64,000 nucleotides of DNA from Haemophilus parainfluenzae ATCC 33392. GTDB taxonomy: Bacteria; Pseudomonadota; Gammaproteobacteria; Enterobacterales; Pasteurellaceae. Below, one piece after another: positions 45,171 to 53,983 of the stretch. Where the stretch lies: NCBI RefSeq assembly GCF_031191205.1, contig NZ_CP133470.1, positions 813,501-877,500 on the forward strand. Reading direction: 5' to 3'. Numbering within the stretch: the stretch's first letter is position 1; the number at the start of each line of letters is the position of its first letter. The notes below the pieces were generated by a model. That model was not told the origin of the DNA. It was given only the letters and a program-made list of their open reading frames with translations, and did no database searches. A program made the translations under genes and the position numbers.

Positions 45171-45770
45171 TTATATTATATTAAAGTTTGGGTGGTATAT
45201 ATGATACTTTAATAAAGATACTGGGTGACGTATTACGCTAAATAGCACAAAAAGTGTAAAGAATGTCCCAGTATAAATTATATAAGTTAAGGATAACAAC
45301 CATATTACGTTATCCCTGACAAATAATGTATTGGTTTTAGATTCTTCAAGATCCCAATTATATATGTATGTTAAAAACACACACATCGTTACAAGAAGCA
45401 GAGCTGATATAATAAAGCCAAGTTTAATTAATATAGTTTTTTTTACACTTTTCTCTATTACCCTTCCACTATTAATAATTTCATTTTCCGACGAGTAAGT
45501 GAGCTTCAAAGTTAATGCTAGATAAATAGCAAACAGTGGAGCAATAATCATCGACAAATTTGAGATTATTTCAGATTGAAAGGAGTATATATGAGAATAT
45601 ACTCCTCTTCCCTTGACTAAATATTTATCGATAAATATTTCAAAGTTAGTTATTGGAACATCGTTAAAAAAAATAATTACAGATATGAATAATAGCAAAA
45701 CAAATATGAAGCTATACGTAAAAAAAAACTCATTCATCGAAAGTTGTGGATATTGTTTATCTTCTATCAT
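45171..45770 (-). CDS. Hypothetical membrane protein, probably acquired
   Basis: A 199-residue protein with four hydrophobic helices (about 20-40, 73-92, 120-141 and 158-185) and polar ends (MIEDKQYPQL; SLLKYHIYHPNFNII). AGGAAGC before ATG 45770 sets the start; the upstream extension to 45791 is doubtful. The gene is far more AT-rich than its flanks and uses many ATA and AGA codons. It splits the conserved cysE / aroE-like neighbourhood. No family recognised; membrane immunity is one possibility. Confidence 0.65.
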   Translation of the reverse strand: MIEDKQYPQLSMNEFFFTYSFIFVLLLFISVIIFFNDVPITNFEIFIDKYLVKGRGVYSHIYSFQSEIISNLSMIIAPLFAIYLALTLKLTYSSENEIINSGRVIEKSVKKTILIKLGFIISALLLVTMCVFLTYIYNWDLEESKTNTLFVRDNVIWLLSLTYIIYTGTFFTLFVLFSVIRHPVSLLKYHIYHPNFNII

Positions 45771-45846
45771 ATTGCTTCCTTTTACTCTCAAAAAAATGTG
45801 AATCTCGTCACAATAAGTTTAAGTATTTGTTAAGTATAGTAACTTT

Positions 45847-46644
45847 TTAAATATTCAAATTTATATCATCATCAATAAAATATTGATTCATTTCAAATGC
45901 CGGTTTTGCTGCTTTGTCTTTGCCGACAATACGAGCAGGTACACCTGCTGCAGTGGCATATTCAGGCACAGGTTGAAGTACAACAGAGTTGGCACCAATT
46001 TTGGCATATTTGCCCACTTCGATATTACCGAGAATTTTTGCCCCTGCTCCAATCATCACACCTTCTCGTACTTTTGGATGGCGATCGCCGGATTCTTTAC
46101 CTGTACCACCGAGGGTAACACCTTGTAAGATAGACACATCATTTTCAATTACCGAAGTTTCGCCGACAACAATACCAGTAGCGTGGTCAAACATAATGCC
46201 GTGCCCAATTTTGGCCGCAGGATGAATATCCACATCGAAAGCCACTGAAATTTGATTTTGTAAATAAAGTGCGAGTGCTTTTCGATTTTGGTTCCACAAA
46301 TAATGGGTAATTCGATAGCTCTGAATAGCGTGAAAACCTTTTAGATAAAGCAATGGTGTGGACCACAATTCCACAGCAGGATCGCGGTGGCGCACAGCTT
46401 TAATATCACAAGCAGCACAGTCAATGATATTGGGCTCGGCCTGATAGGCTTCTTCAATAATTTCACGTAGCGAAATTGCCGGCATGATCGGGTTAGCCAG
46501 TTTATTTGCAAGTAAATAACTCAAGGCACTGCCAAGATTTTGATGTTTTAAAATGGTGGAATGGAAAAAGCTTGCGAGCATTGGTTCGCATTCTGCTAAT
46601 TCTTTTGCCTCTTGGCGAATGTGTTGCCATACTTCTAACGTCAT
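45847..46644 (-). CDS. cysE: Serine acetyltransferase
   Basis: Acetylates L-serine with acetyl-CoA, the first step of cysteine synthesis. The 265-residue protein has the N-terminal SATase helical domain (WQHIRQEAKELAECEP) and a C-terminal left-handed beta helix (IGHGIMFDHATGIVVGE, VMIGAGAKILGNI). It ends in Ile (DINLNI), the residue that docks into the CysK active site. It lies 9 bp downstream of gpsA, as in E. coli. Confidence 0.97.
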   Translation of the reverse strand: MTLEVWQHIRQEAKELAECEPMLASFFHSTILKHQNLGSALSYLLANKLANPIMPAISLREIIEEAYQAEPNIIDCAACDIKAVRHRDPAVELWSTPLLYLKGFHAIQSYRITHYLWNQNRKALALYLQNQISVAFDVDIHPAAKIGHGIMFDHATGIVVGETSVIENDVSILQGVTLGGTGKESGDRHPKVREGVMIGAGAKILGNIEVGKYAKIGANSVVLQPVPEYATAAGVPARIVGKDKAAKPAFEMNQYFIDDDINLNI

Positions 46645-46653
46645 TTTTTCTCC

Positions 46654-47661
46654 TTATTCGCCTTTTCGTTCACGACCTAATAAGCTCAGTGCGACTTCTT
46701 GTGCACTTTTACCACAAAAGAGCATTTGGTAAATTTGTTCTGTAATCGGCATTTCCACGTCTTGTCGTTGCGCCAATAAATAGGTTTCTTTGGTGTTATA
46801 AAACCCTTCCACCACCTGACCAATTTCATCCATGGCTTGTTGGCTATCAGTCCCTTTGCCAAGCATTAAACCAAATCGACGGTTACGGGATTGGTTATCG
46901 GTACAAGTGAGCACTAAATCACCTAAACCAGACATGCCCATAAAGGTTTGTGTATTCGCTCCCATGGCTACACCTAAGCGAGTAATTTCCGCAATTCCAC
47001 GGGTAATCAATGCCGTTCTGGCATTGGCACCAAATCCCATACCATCTGAAATACCTGCGCCAATCGCAATTACGTTTTTAATGGCGCCACCTAATTGAAC
47101 GCCAATCATATCTTGGTTTACATACACCCGAAAATGCTGACTGCAATGAATTCGCGCTTGAAATTCTAAGGCAAACTTTTCATTACGAGAGGCAAGGGTA
47201 ATCGCTGTTGGTAAACCTTGAGCCAATTCTTTCGCAAAAGTGGGACCTGAAAGCACTGCGGTTGGAATTGCTTTACCTAAGGTTTCTTCCACTACTTCTT
47301 GTAGTAATCGGCCAGTGTTACGTTCTAATCCTTTAGTTGCCCAAATTAAACGATGATCAGGTTTTAAGTGCGGTCGAATTTTTAAGAGAATTTCGCCGAA
47401 AGCATGGCTTGGCACCACAATTAAAATGTCTTTCGATTGCTCAAGCGCCGTTTTCAAATCCAATTCTAAATGCAAACTTTCTGGAAATTCAATATCAGGT
47501 AGAAAACGGCGATTTTGACGTTCCTGTTGCATTTGATTAATGTGCTCGGGATTGTGCCCCCAAAGATAGGTTGGAGAGCCATTGCGAGAAAATGAGATAG
47601 CGAGTGCTGTTCCATAAGAACCGCAACCAAGAATGGTAATTGGAGATTGGGATGGGTTCAT
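46654..47661 (-). CDS. gpsA: Glycerol-3-phosphate dehydrogenase (NAD(P)+)
   Basis: Makes sn-glycerol 3-phosphate for phospholipids. The 335-residue product starts [20 protein letters not shown], a GxGxxG loop, and has [24 protein letters not shown] and [10 protein letters not shown] start at ATG 47661; the codon at 47670 is TTG. Between secB and cysE, with a terminator upstream, it keeps the enteric yibN-secB-gpsA-cysE order (grxC missing). Confidence 0.97.
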   Translation of the reverse strand: MNPSQSPITILGCGSYGTALAISFSRNGSPTYLWGHNPEHINQMQQERQNRRFLPDIEFPESLHLELDLKTALEQSKDILIVVPSHAFGEILLKIRPHLKPDHRLIWATKGLERNTGRLLQEVVEETLGKAIPTAVLSGPTFAKELAQGLPTAITLASRNEKFALEFQARIHCSQHFRVYVNQDMIGVQLGGAIKNVIAIGAGISDGMGFGANARTALITRGIAEITRLGVAMGANTQTFMGMSGLGDLVLTCTDNQSRNRRFGLMLGKGTDSQQAMDEIGQVVEGFYNTKETYLLAQRQDVEMPITEQIYQMLFCGKSAQEVALSLLGRERKGE

Positions 47662-47679
47662 TTCAATCAACCTTTAAAA

Positions 47680-47710
47680 TAAAAGGGCAGACGGTATCGC
47701 CTGCCCTTAT
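47680..47710 (-). terminator. Terminator after secB
   Basis: AAAAGGGCAG (47681-47690) pairs with CTGCCCTT (47701-47708). On the minus strand it is followed by a T-run. It lies between secB and gpsA. Confidence 0.8.
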
Positions 47711-47715
47711 CACAA

Positions 47716-48225
47716 TTAATGTTGGGTTTCCTGATTTTCTTCCGCTTCGGCTGCTGCTTGCTGCTTGTTCATGTAATCAATGAACAACGCATCGAAGTTT
47801 ACTGGAGAAAGGTTTAATGCCGGGAATGTACCGCGATTTACTAAGTTAGAAATCAATTCACGTGCATAAGGGAAAAGCATATTTGGGCATTGAGATGTTA
47901 AGCAGTGTGCCATTTGAACATCTTCTAAACCGCTGATTGTAAATACGCCAGCTTGTTTTACTTCACAAATAAACGCCACATCACCAGAGTCTTCCATGGT
48001 GGTTTCTACGTTGATGTTTAACGTGACTTCGTATAAATCTTCACCCACTTGAACGGCTTCAGTGCTTAAATCAAAGCCGAGTTTTGGTTTCCATTCTTGG
48101 TGGAAAATATGAGGAAGATTTGGTGCTTCAAAAGAAACATCTTTTACATAAATACGTTGAATTTGAAGTACTGCTTCTTGTTGCTCTTCAGCTGCTACTT
48201 CAGGTTGTTGATTTTGTTCAGACAT
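47716..48225 (-). CDS. secB: Protein-export chaperone SecB
   Basis: A cytosolic tetrameric chaperone that keeps preproteins unfolded and hands them to SecA. The 169 residues include IQRIYVKDVSFEAPNLPHIF and CPNMLFPYARELISNLV, diagnostic of SecB; the acidic Gln-rich N-terminus is longer than in E. coli. It follows yibN by 9 bp. Confidence 0.97.
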   Translation of the reverse strand: MSEQNQQPEVAAEEQQEAVLQIQRIYVKDVSFEAPNLPHIFHQEWKPKLGFDLSTEAVQVGEDLYEVTLNINVETTMEDSGDVAFICEVKQAGVFTISGLEDVQMAHCLTSQCPNMLFPYARELISNLVNRGTFPALNLSPVNFDALFIDYMNKQQAAAEAEENQETQH

Positions 48226-48234
48226 AGAGGATCC

Positions 48235-48681
48235 TTACTTATGTTTTTTTACTAATGGTAAATTTGCACCCGCCCAAGCCGCTAAACCGTCTTTTAACAC
48301 ATAAACTTTTTCAAAGCCTTGTTTGGTTAAAAGTTCTGCGGATGTAGCAGAAGAAACACCGTTAACATCCACAATGATAAGCGGTTTTTCTTTGTGATGT
48401 TCAATTTTGCCTACATTTTGATTTTTAATTTCAGTTGGAAGCAAGTTGACGCTACCAATGATATGGCCGCGTTGGAATTCATCAATAGGGCGTAAATCAA
48501 TCACCACGGCTTCTTCATCGTTCATTAAGCGAACCGCTTCAGGGTTGGTGATGACGCGATATTTTTGTGTCGCACTTTTAAAAAAGGTGAAAAGTGTCAT
48601 AAAAAGGACAGCAAACCATGCGATCGTTAAAAAAGTGTGTTTTTGAGCAAATTCAATTGCTTGAGGAATAAATTCTTGCAT
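48235..48681 (-). CDS. yibN: Membrane-anchored rhodanese-like protein YibN
   Basis: A 148-residue protein with one N-terminal helix ([18 protein letters not shown], about 17-34) and a rhodanese domain ([19 protein letters not shown]). At the usual Cys position of the active loop the sequence reads [15 protein letters not shown], so the catalytic cysteine is absent and sulfurtransferase activity is unlikely. First gene of the yibN-secB unit. Confidence 0.9.
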   Translation of the reverse strand: MQEFIPQAIEFAQKHTFLTIAWFAVLFMTLFTFFKSATQKYRVITNPEAVRLMNDEEAVVIDLRPIDEFQRGHIIGSVNLLPTEIKNQNVGKIEHHKEKPLIIVDVNGVSSATSAELLTKQGFEKVYVLKDGLAAWAGANLPLVKKHK

Positions 48682-48830
48682 GTTGTTCTCAACTTAATTT
48701 TGATAATGAATAAGAGTTTATCTTCAGATGAAATAAGGCTTTAAGTATAACCGCACTTTAGTTATCTTTCAAAAAAATTATCAAGGAAACGCAACGTTGG
48801 CGAAAGCTTATACAATCGGATCAATAAAAA

Positions 48831-48846
48831 TGTGATCGGGATCATA
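48831..48846. promoter_or_regulatory. Likely CRP site upstream of ansB
   Basis: TGTGA-N6-TCATA, one mismatch to the CRP consensus, 85 bp before ansB. CRP control fits asparaginase II regulation in enterics. I see no convincing FNR box beside it. Confidence 0.6.
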
Positions 48847-48930
48847 AATATCTTATCTTTGTGTTTATTCTACGCCTAATTAAGTAGAGAATAGCCAAAC
48901 TTAGATGATTAAACGTGAAAGGAGACGCGC

Positions 48931-49980
48931 ATGAAATTAAAAAAATTAACGGCACTTATGATGCTCGGATTCGGTTTTTCGGTCGCACAAGCTGCGGAAT
49001 TACCTAATATTACAATTTTAGCAACGGGCGGCACTATTGCCGGAAGTGGTGAAACTGCAGTTTCTTCTGCTTATAAAGCAGGGCAACTCAATGTTGACGC
49101 ATTAATTGATGCGGTGCCTGAAATTAAGCAACTCGCGAATGTAAAAGGTGAGCAAATTGTAAAAATTGGTTCACAAGATATGAGCGATGATGTGTGGTTA
49201 AAATTAGCAAAAGCGATTAATGCACAATGTAAAGATACCGATGGTTTTGTGATTACTCATGGTACCGATACCATGGAAGAAACCGCTTATTTCTTAGATC
49301 TTACCGCGAAATGTGAAAAACCAATTGTATTAGTGGGGGCAATGCGTCCTGCGACAGAAAAAAGTGCGGATGGTCCGTTAAACCTTTATAACGCCGTCGT
49401 CGTGGCAACGGATAAAAAATCATCTGGTCGCGGTGTATTAGTGGCGATGAATGGTGAAGTATTAGGTGCACGTGATGTGACTAAAATGAGTACCACTGCG
49501 GTGCAAACGTTCCATTCTCCAAACTATGGTACCTTGGGTTATATCCATAACAGTAAAGTGGATTACGAACGCTCACCTGAAAGCAAACATACTGTAAACA
49601 CACCATTTAACGTAGATAAATTAGACAGCTTACCGAAAGTAGGCATTGTTTATGCTTATTCTAATGCACCAATTGAGCCATTAAATTCATTATTGGATGC
49701 GGGCTATCAAGGCATTGTTTCTGCAGGTGTGGGTAATGGTAACGTGAATGCAGCCCATTTAGAACGTTTAGAAAAAGCGGCGAAAGATGGTGTTGTGGTG
49801 GTTCGTTCATCTCGTGTGCCAACCGGTTACACAACACGTGATGCTGAAGTGGATGATTCTAAATATGGTTTTGTGGCTTCAGGTACATTGAATCCGCAAA
49901 AAGCACGTGTGTTATTACAATTAGCCTTAACACAAACAAAAGATCCAAAAGTGATTCAACAATACTTTGAGGACTTCTAG
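48931..49980 (+). CDS. ansB: Periplasmic L-asparaginase II
   Basis: Hydrolyses asparagine to aspartate and ammonia in the periplasm. The 349-residue precursor has a signal peptide (MKLKKLTALMMLGFGFSVAQ then AA), the nucleophile Thr in LATGGTIAGSG and the second catalytic Thr/Asp in THGTDTMEETAYFL; this is the type II high-affinity form. The next gene, dcuA, would import aspartate in exchange for succinate, so the two make a metabolic pair, known from other Pasteurellaceae. Confidence 0.96.
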   Translation: MKLKKLTALMMLGFGFSVAQAAELPNITILATGGTIAGSGETAVSSAYKAGQLNVDALIDAVPEIKQLANVKGEQIVKIGSQDMSDDVWLKLAKAINAQCKDTDGFVITHGTDTMEETAYFLDLTAKCEKPIVLVGAMRPATEKSADGPLNLYNAVVVATDKKSSGRGVLVAMNGEVLGARDVTKMSTTAVQTFHSPNYGTLGYIHNSKVDYERSPESKHTVNTPFNVDKLDSLPKVGIVYAYSNAPIEPLNSLLDAGYQGIVSAGVGNGNVNAAHLERLEKAAKDGVVVVRSSRVPTGYTTRDAEVDDSKYGFVASGTLNPQKARVLLQLALTQTKDPKVIQQYFEDF

Positions 49981-49990
49981 GAAAGTCATT

Positions 49991-50035
49991 GAAAGTGCGG
50001 TCAGAATTTGAATCAAATTTTAACCGCACTTTCGG
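49991..50035. repeat. Inverted uptake-signal pair after ansB
   Basis: GAAAGTGCGGT (49991-50001) and ACCGCACTTTC (50023-50033) form an 11-bp stem with a 21-base spacer. There is no good T-run, so termination would be partial and read-through into dcuA is possible. Confidence 0.7.
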
Positions 50036-50135
50036 ATAAAATAGATTAATCCAATTAATAAATATAGATAATGCACTAGTTTGTTGTTAATATATGTTCC
50101 GGAATTATTTTTAAAATTAATATGGAGAAAATATT

Positions 50136-51437
50136 ATGATTTGGGCTCAACTTTTAGTCGTCCTACTCTTTATTTACCTAGGGGCTAGATTAGGCGGTAT
50201 TGGTATCGGTTTCATGGGGGGGATGGGTGTTGTTGCACTTTCACTACTTGGCTTAAAACCGGGTGCTATTCCGTTTGATGTAATTTCAGTTATCATGTCT
50301 GTAATCATGGCGATTGCGGCAATGCAAGTTGCGGGTGGTATGGATTTCTTAGTAAAAATGGCTGAAAAAATCCTACGTAAAAATCCAAAATACATCACTT
50401 TCCTTGCGCCAACGGTGACTTATTTTATGACTGTACTTGCAGGTACTGGTCACACCGCGTTCTCAACACTTCCAGTGATTGCTGAAGTGGCAAAAGAACA
50501 AGGCATTCGTCCTTCACGTCCACTTTCTATTGCGGTTATCGCTTCACAAATTGCGATTACAGCGTCTCCAATTTCTGCTGCGGTGGTATTTCTTTCTGCT
50601 GAATTAGAGAAAAACTTTGGTTTAAGTTACTTACAATTATTAGGTATTTGGATCCCAACTACTTACGCAGCATGTATGATTACTGCGGTGATTTGTAACT
50701 TCCTTGGTAAAGATTTGAAAAATGATGAAATTTACCAAGATCGTCTCGCGAAAGGTTTAATTACTATGCGTGGCGAAATGCAAATTGAGATCAAACCTTA
50801 TGCAAAACGCTCTGTCGCAATTTTCCTTATCGCGATTTTAGTGGTCATGCTTTATGCCACTGCAATCAGTAAAACAGTTGGTTTAATTCAAAACCCAATT
50901 CTTTCTCGCGATAACGCCATTATCTCTTTCATGCTTGCGACTGCAGCGATTATCACTATGGCATGTAAAGTGGATACTGCAAAAATTACTAATGCAGCAA
51001 CCTTTAAATCAGGTATGTCAGCGGTAATTTGTGTACTTGGTGTGGCATGGTTAGGTAATACTTTTGTTGAAGGTCATATCGATCAAATCAAAGCGGTATC
51101 AGCCGAGTTCTTACAACAATACCCTTGGAGTTTAGCGGTAATCTTGTTCTTCGCAAGTACCTTACTTTACTCACAAGCCGCAACTGCAAAAGCATTATAT
51201 CCAACTGCAATTTTATTAGGCGTTTCGCCGGAAGCAGCAATTGCAGCATTTGCCGCAGTATCAGCATTATTCATTCTTCCTACTTACCCAACCTTAATTG
51301 CGGCAGTAGAAATGGATGATACTGGTTCAACTCGTATCGGTAAATACGTATTTAACCACCCATTCTTAGTGCCTGGTGTGATTGCAATTGCTTTATCTGT
51401 TTTATTCGGTTTCTTAATGGCGGGTGCAGTTTTATAA
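50136..51437 (+). CDS. dcuA: C4-dicarboxylate/aspartate transporter, DcuA type
   Basis: A 433-residue inner-membrane carrier of the Dcu family that exchanges aspartate, fumarate or malate for succinate. Sequence and length follow E. coli DcuA (FDVISVIMSVIMAIAAMQ, YSQAATAKALYPTAILLG, FILPTYPTLIAAVEMDDTG) more than DcuB, which has an insert in the middle. TATGGAGAAA sets the start. It ends at a clear terminator. Confidence 0.92.
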   Translation: MIWAQLLVVLLFIYLGARLGGIGIGFMGGMGVVALSLLGLKPGAIPFDVISVIMSVIMAIAAMQVAGGMDFLVKMAEKILRKNPKYITFLAPTVTYFMTVLAGTGHTAFSTLPVIAEVAKEQGIRPSRPLSIAVIASQIAITASPISAAVVFLSAELEKNFGLSYLQLLGIWIPTTYAACMITAVICNFLGKDLKNDEIYQDRLAKGLITMRGEMQIEIKPYAKRSVAIFLIAILVVMLYATAISKTVGLIQNPILSRDNAIISFMLATAAIITMACKVDTAKITNAATFKSGMSAVICVLGVAWLGNTFVEGHIDQIKAVSAEFLQQYPWSLAVILFFASTLLYSQAATAKALYPTAILLGVSPEAAIAAFAAVSALFILPTYPTLIAAVEMDDTGSTRIGKYVFNHPFLVPGVIAIALSVLFGFLMAGAVL

Positions 51438-51462
51438 TCTCCCATTAAGCTAACATAAATGA

Positions 51463-51496
51463 AAACCATCTTGTCTACGGATAAGATGGTTTTTTA
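51463..51496 (+). terminator. Intrinsic terminator of dcuA
   Basis: AAACCATCTT (51463-51472) pairs with AAGATGGTTT (51483-51492), a 10-bp perfect stem, followed by a T-run. Confidence 0.9.
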
Positions 51497-51561
51497 ATGG
51501 GGAACTTCTTCTCACTGTGATACTCTAAAGGGCAACCTATTTTTATATATAAGGAAAACCA

Positions 51562-52197
51562 ATGAAGTTATTTAAAATCCTTTTTGCTGCATTAATTGCT
51601 TATGTGCCAACAGCATGGTCTGCGGTGGATTATAATATTAAATACAGTTCCAATTATTTAATGCCGGCGTATGTGCATTTTAAAGCTGATGGCTCACAGT
51701 ATTCAGTCAATGCGAAAATTAATATTCCGTTGTACAACATTGTGTTTACTTCTCGTGGTTCACAAACCGCGAGCCAATTTAAAATGGTGAATTATCAAGA
51801 TGTGCGTAATGGTAAACCTTATGCCATTTCTAAAATTTCACCAACAACCATTGAATACGGTAAAGTGAAAAATGGGTTAGAAACCGAACCGTTAACATTA
51901 CCGACTTTTGACTTATTCACCATGGCATTTCAGTTGAGCTATTACGATAAATTGCCAACCAGTTTCCAAATCACAAATGGTAAAAAACTTTACCCAATGG
52001 AAAATGTGAATGTGAAGAAAGTGGAAAAACAGATCCAATATAACAAGCAAACTGTCACTGAAATCACTTATTCATTTAAAACAGGTAATAAGGATATTAT
52101 GGTGAAGAAATTCTCAGGTGAACAATTTCCACGTTATATCAAATACACCAGAGATAGTGATGATTATGAGTTAGAGTTTGATGAGTTTGTCAAATAG
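51562..52197 (+). CDS. Secreted DUF3108 family protein
   Basis: A 211-residue exported protein: signal peptide (MKLFKILFAALIAYVPTAWS, then A) and a DUF3108 beta-rich domain (VDYNIKYSSNYLMPAYVHF, SFKTGNKDIMVKKF, FPRYIKYTRDSDDYELEF). The family is periplasmic, with no defined function. TAAGGAAAA precedes ATG. Single gene between two terminators. Confidence 0.85.
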   Translation: MKLFKILFAALIAYVPTAWSAVDYNIKYSSNYLMPAYVHFKADGSQYSVNAKINIPLYNIVFTSRGSQTASQFKMVNYQDVRNGKPYAISKISPTTIEYGKVKNGLETEPLTLPTFDLFTMAFQLSYYDKLPTSFQITNGKKLYPMENVNVKKVEKQIQYNKQTVTEITYSFKTGNKDIMVKKFSGEQFPRYIKYTRDSDDYELEFDEFVK

Positions 52198-52210
52198 CAT
52201 CAGATGATAA

Positions 52211-52241
52211 AAAGAAGCCACGCAATTGCGTGGCTTTTTAT
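52211..52241. terminator. Bidirectional terminator between the DUF3108 gene and yfcC
   Basis: A perfect palindrome, AAGCCACGCA with TGCGTGGCTT (52215-52236), flanked by A- and T-runs. Confidence 0.92.
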
Positions 52242-52249
52242 TTTATTGC

Positions 52250-53773
52250 TTATTGCGCATACATAAATACTTGAACAAGGAGAAGTATCGATGAAATAAC
52301 AAATTGGCAACCTACGATTGGCATGACAAATTTCAACCATTTATTGAATGGGATGCCAAGCATTTGTAATGTAACAAGGACTAATCCTGTTGGCGCAAGG
52401 AACAACATAATATATTGCCCCCAGTTGTAAGCCGATACCACGATATCTCTTGGAATGCCAACAGTATCAGCTAGCGGAGCCATAATTGGCATAGCGAGCA
52501 CGGCAAGACCTGAAGATGAAGGTACAACCAATCCTAAGAAAATGAAGACAATGAGTTGGCCGATAATAAAGATTCCGCCATTCATTCCAGCGACAAGGTG
52601 TGTCATACAATCGAGGATGGTGTCAGAAATCATTCCCTGTTCTAGAATGATATTAACTGCTCGAGCTAACCCGATAATCAATGCAACGCCGACTAATTCA
52701 GAAGCTCCGTGAGTAAACCCATTTACGACATCTTTTTCAGGCAATCCGCTGATGAACATAATAATAATGGTTATGGCTAGGAAGGAAGCCGCCATTTGAG
52801 GGAACCACCAACCGCCAAACATCACACCCCATACCATGAGAGGAAAGGCAGCGCTAAATAGAATCAGAATCAGTTTTCTTCTAAAGGTAAATTCAACCTT
52901 AGCATCCGGATCGATATCTTTCATATAGAGATCATAGAAGGCTTGGCGATCATCATAGGTATAAGAAAACTCAGGATTGGCACGTAGTTTTTTACAGTAC
53001 CAATACATGTAAGCAATCACACAGGCTCCACCAAGAATCAGACCCAGTGTACGAAATCCCATCCCTTCAGTGAATGGAATCCCTGCAGCATTTGAGGCAA
53101 TGACAACGGAGAATGGATTGATTGTAGAGAATGCCGTTCCCATTGAGGCAGCGAGGAATATGGCACCAACACAGACAATAGAATCATAGCCTAAGGCTAA
53201 AAAGACAGGAACAAGAATTGGGTAGAAGGCTACCGCTTCTTCTTCAATCCCGCAGGCAGTACCGCCTAACAGCATTAACACGCAGACAGCAAAGACAACA
53301 GAGAATTCATTTCCTTTCGTTTTCTTGGTAAGAGACATTAATCCGGCATTGAATGCTCCTGTTTTGTTTATCACACCAATCATTCCACCGAGTATGAAAA
53401 TAAAAATCATAATATCCGCGACTTCAATGGTGCCATCCACCATGGCGTGAATCATATCAGTAATGCCTTTTTCGTGTTGTTCAATGCGTTGATAGGTATC
53501 GGGGATAGCAATCGGCTTTTTGATAATGCCGTTGGTGAAATGAGAAAGTTGAATTTTGATATTGAGTTGATTAAGGGTTTGCTCTGTTGCTGGATAGCTT
53601 TGATCGGGAATTCCGTGGGTTTTGACAATAAAATGATTTTCGGTGGTGTCGTAGGAAAGTTTAGAGTAGGACCCTGAGGGAATAAGCCAAGTAAGACCAA
53701 TAGCAATAAGAAGAATAATAAAGAGAATGCTAAATGCGGAAGGGAATTTCATCTTTTTCTTTGATGCTTCCAT
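52250..53773 (-). CDS. yfcC: YfcC-family transporter (C4-dicarboxylate/basic amino acid antiporter type)
   Basis: A 507-residue, about 12-TM transporter of the YfcC family (TIGR00771-like). Landmarks are FPSAFSILFIILLIAIGLTW, the glycine-rich GGMIGVINKTGAFNAG and GGTACGIEEEAVAFYPILVP, and a second half ending LVVPSSSGLAVLAMPIMAPL. Substrates are debated: dicarboxylates, arginine/ornithine or peptides. A degenerate PurR-like box lies upstream. Confidence 0.88.
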   Translation of the reverse strand: MEASKKKMKFPSAFSILFIILLIAIGLTWLIPSGSYSKLSYDTTENHFIVKTHGIPDQSYPATEQTLNQLNIKIQLSHFTNGIIKKPIAIPDTYQRIEQHEKGITDMIHAMVDGTIEVADIMIFIFILGGMIGVINKTGAFNAGLMSLTKKTKGNEFSVVFAVCVLMLLGGTACGIEEEAVAFYPILVPVFLALGYDSIVCVGAIFLAASMGTAFSTINPFSVVIASNAAGIPFTEGMGFRTLGLILGGACVIAYMYWYCKKLRANPEFSYTYDDRQAFYDLYMKDIDPDAKVEFTFRRKLILILFSAAFPLMVWGVMFGGWWFPQMAASFLAITIIIMFISGLPEKDVVNGFTHGASELVGVALIIGLARAVNIILEQGMISDTILDCMTHLVAGMNGGIFIIGQLIVFIFLGLVVPSSSGLAVLAMPIMAPLADTVGIPRDIVVSAYNWGQYIMLFLAPTGLVLVTLQMLGIPFNKWLKFVMPIVGCQFVISSILLLVQVFMYAQ

Positions 53774-53883
53774 TATGGAGAACTCCTTGTGTTCGGATTA
53801 ATCAATAAGCCGAGCGCATATTCTACACAAAGTGAGCAAAAAAACAAAGCGTGATTTTTAAAAGAATGCGATAATATCGGGGT

Positions 53884-53899
53884 GGGCAATCGTTTACAT
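53884..53899. promoter_or_regulatory. Degenerate PurR-like box upstream of yfcC
   Basis: GGGCAATCGTTTACAT has two mismatches to ANGCAAACGTTTNCNT. It lies about 110 bp before the yfcC start and is the only notable element in the 210-bp gap. Confidence 0.3.
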
Positions 53900-53983
53900 G
53901 AATTAAATTTATGTGGTGAGATTTAATTTAAAATTGATTTATTTAGAAGAATAAGAGGTATATAGCATTTCATCATCACACTC

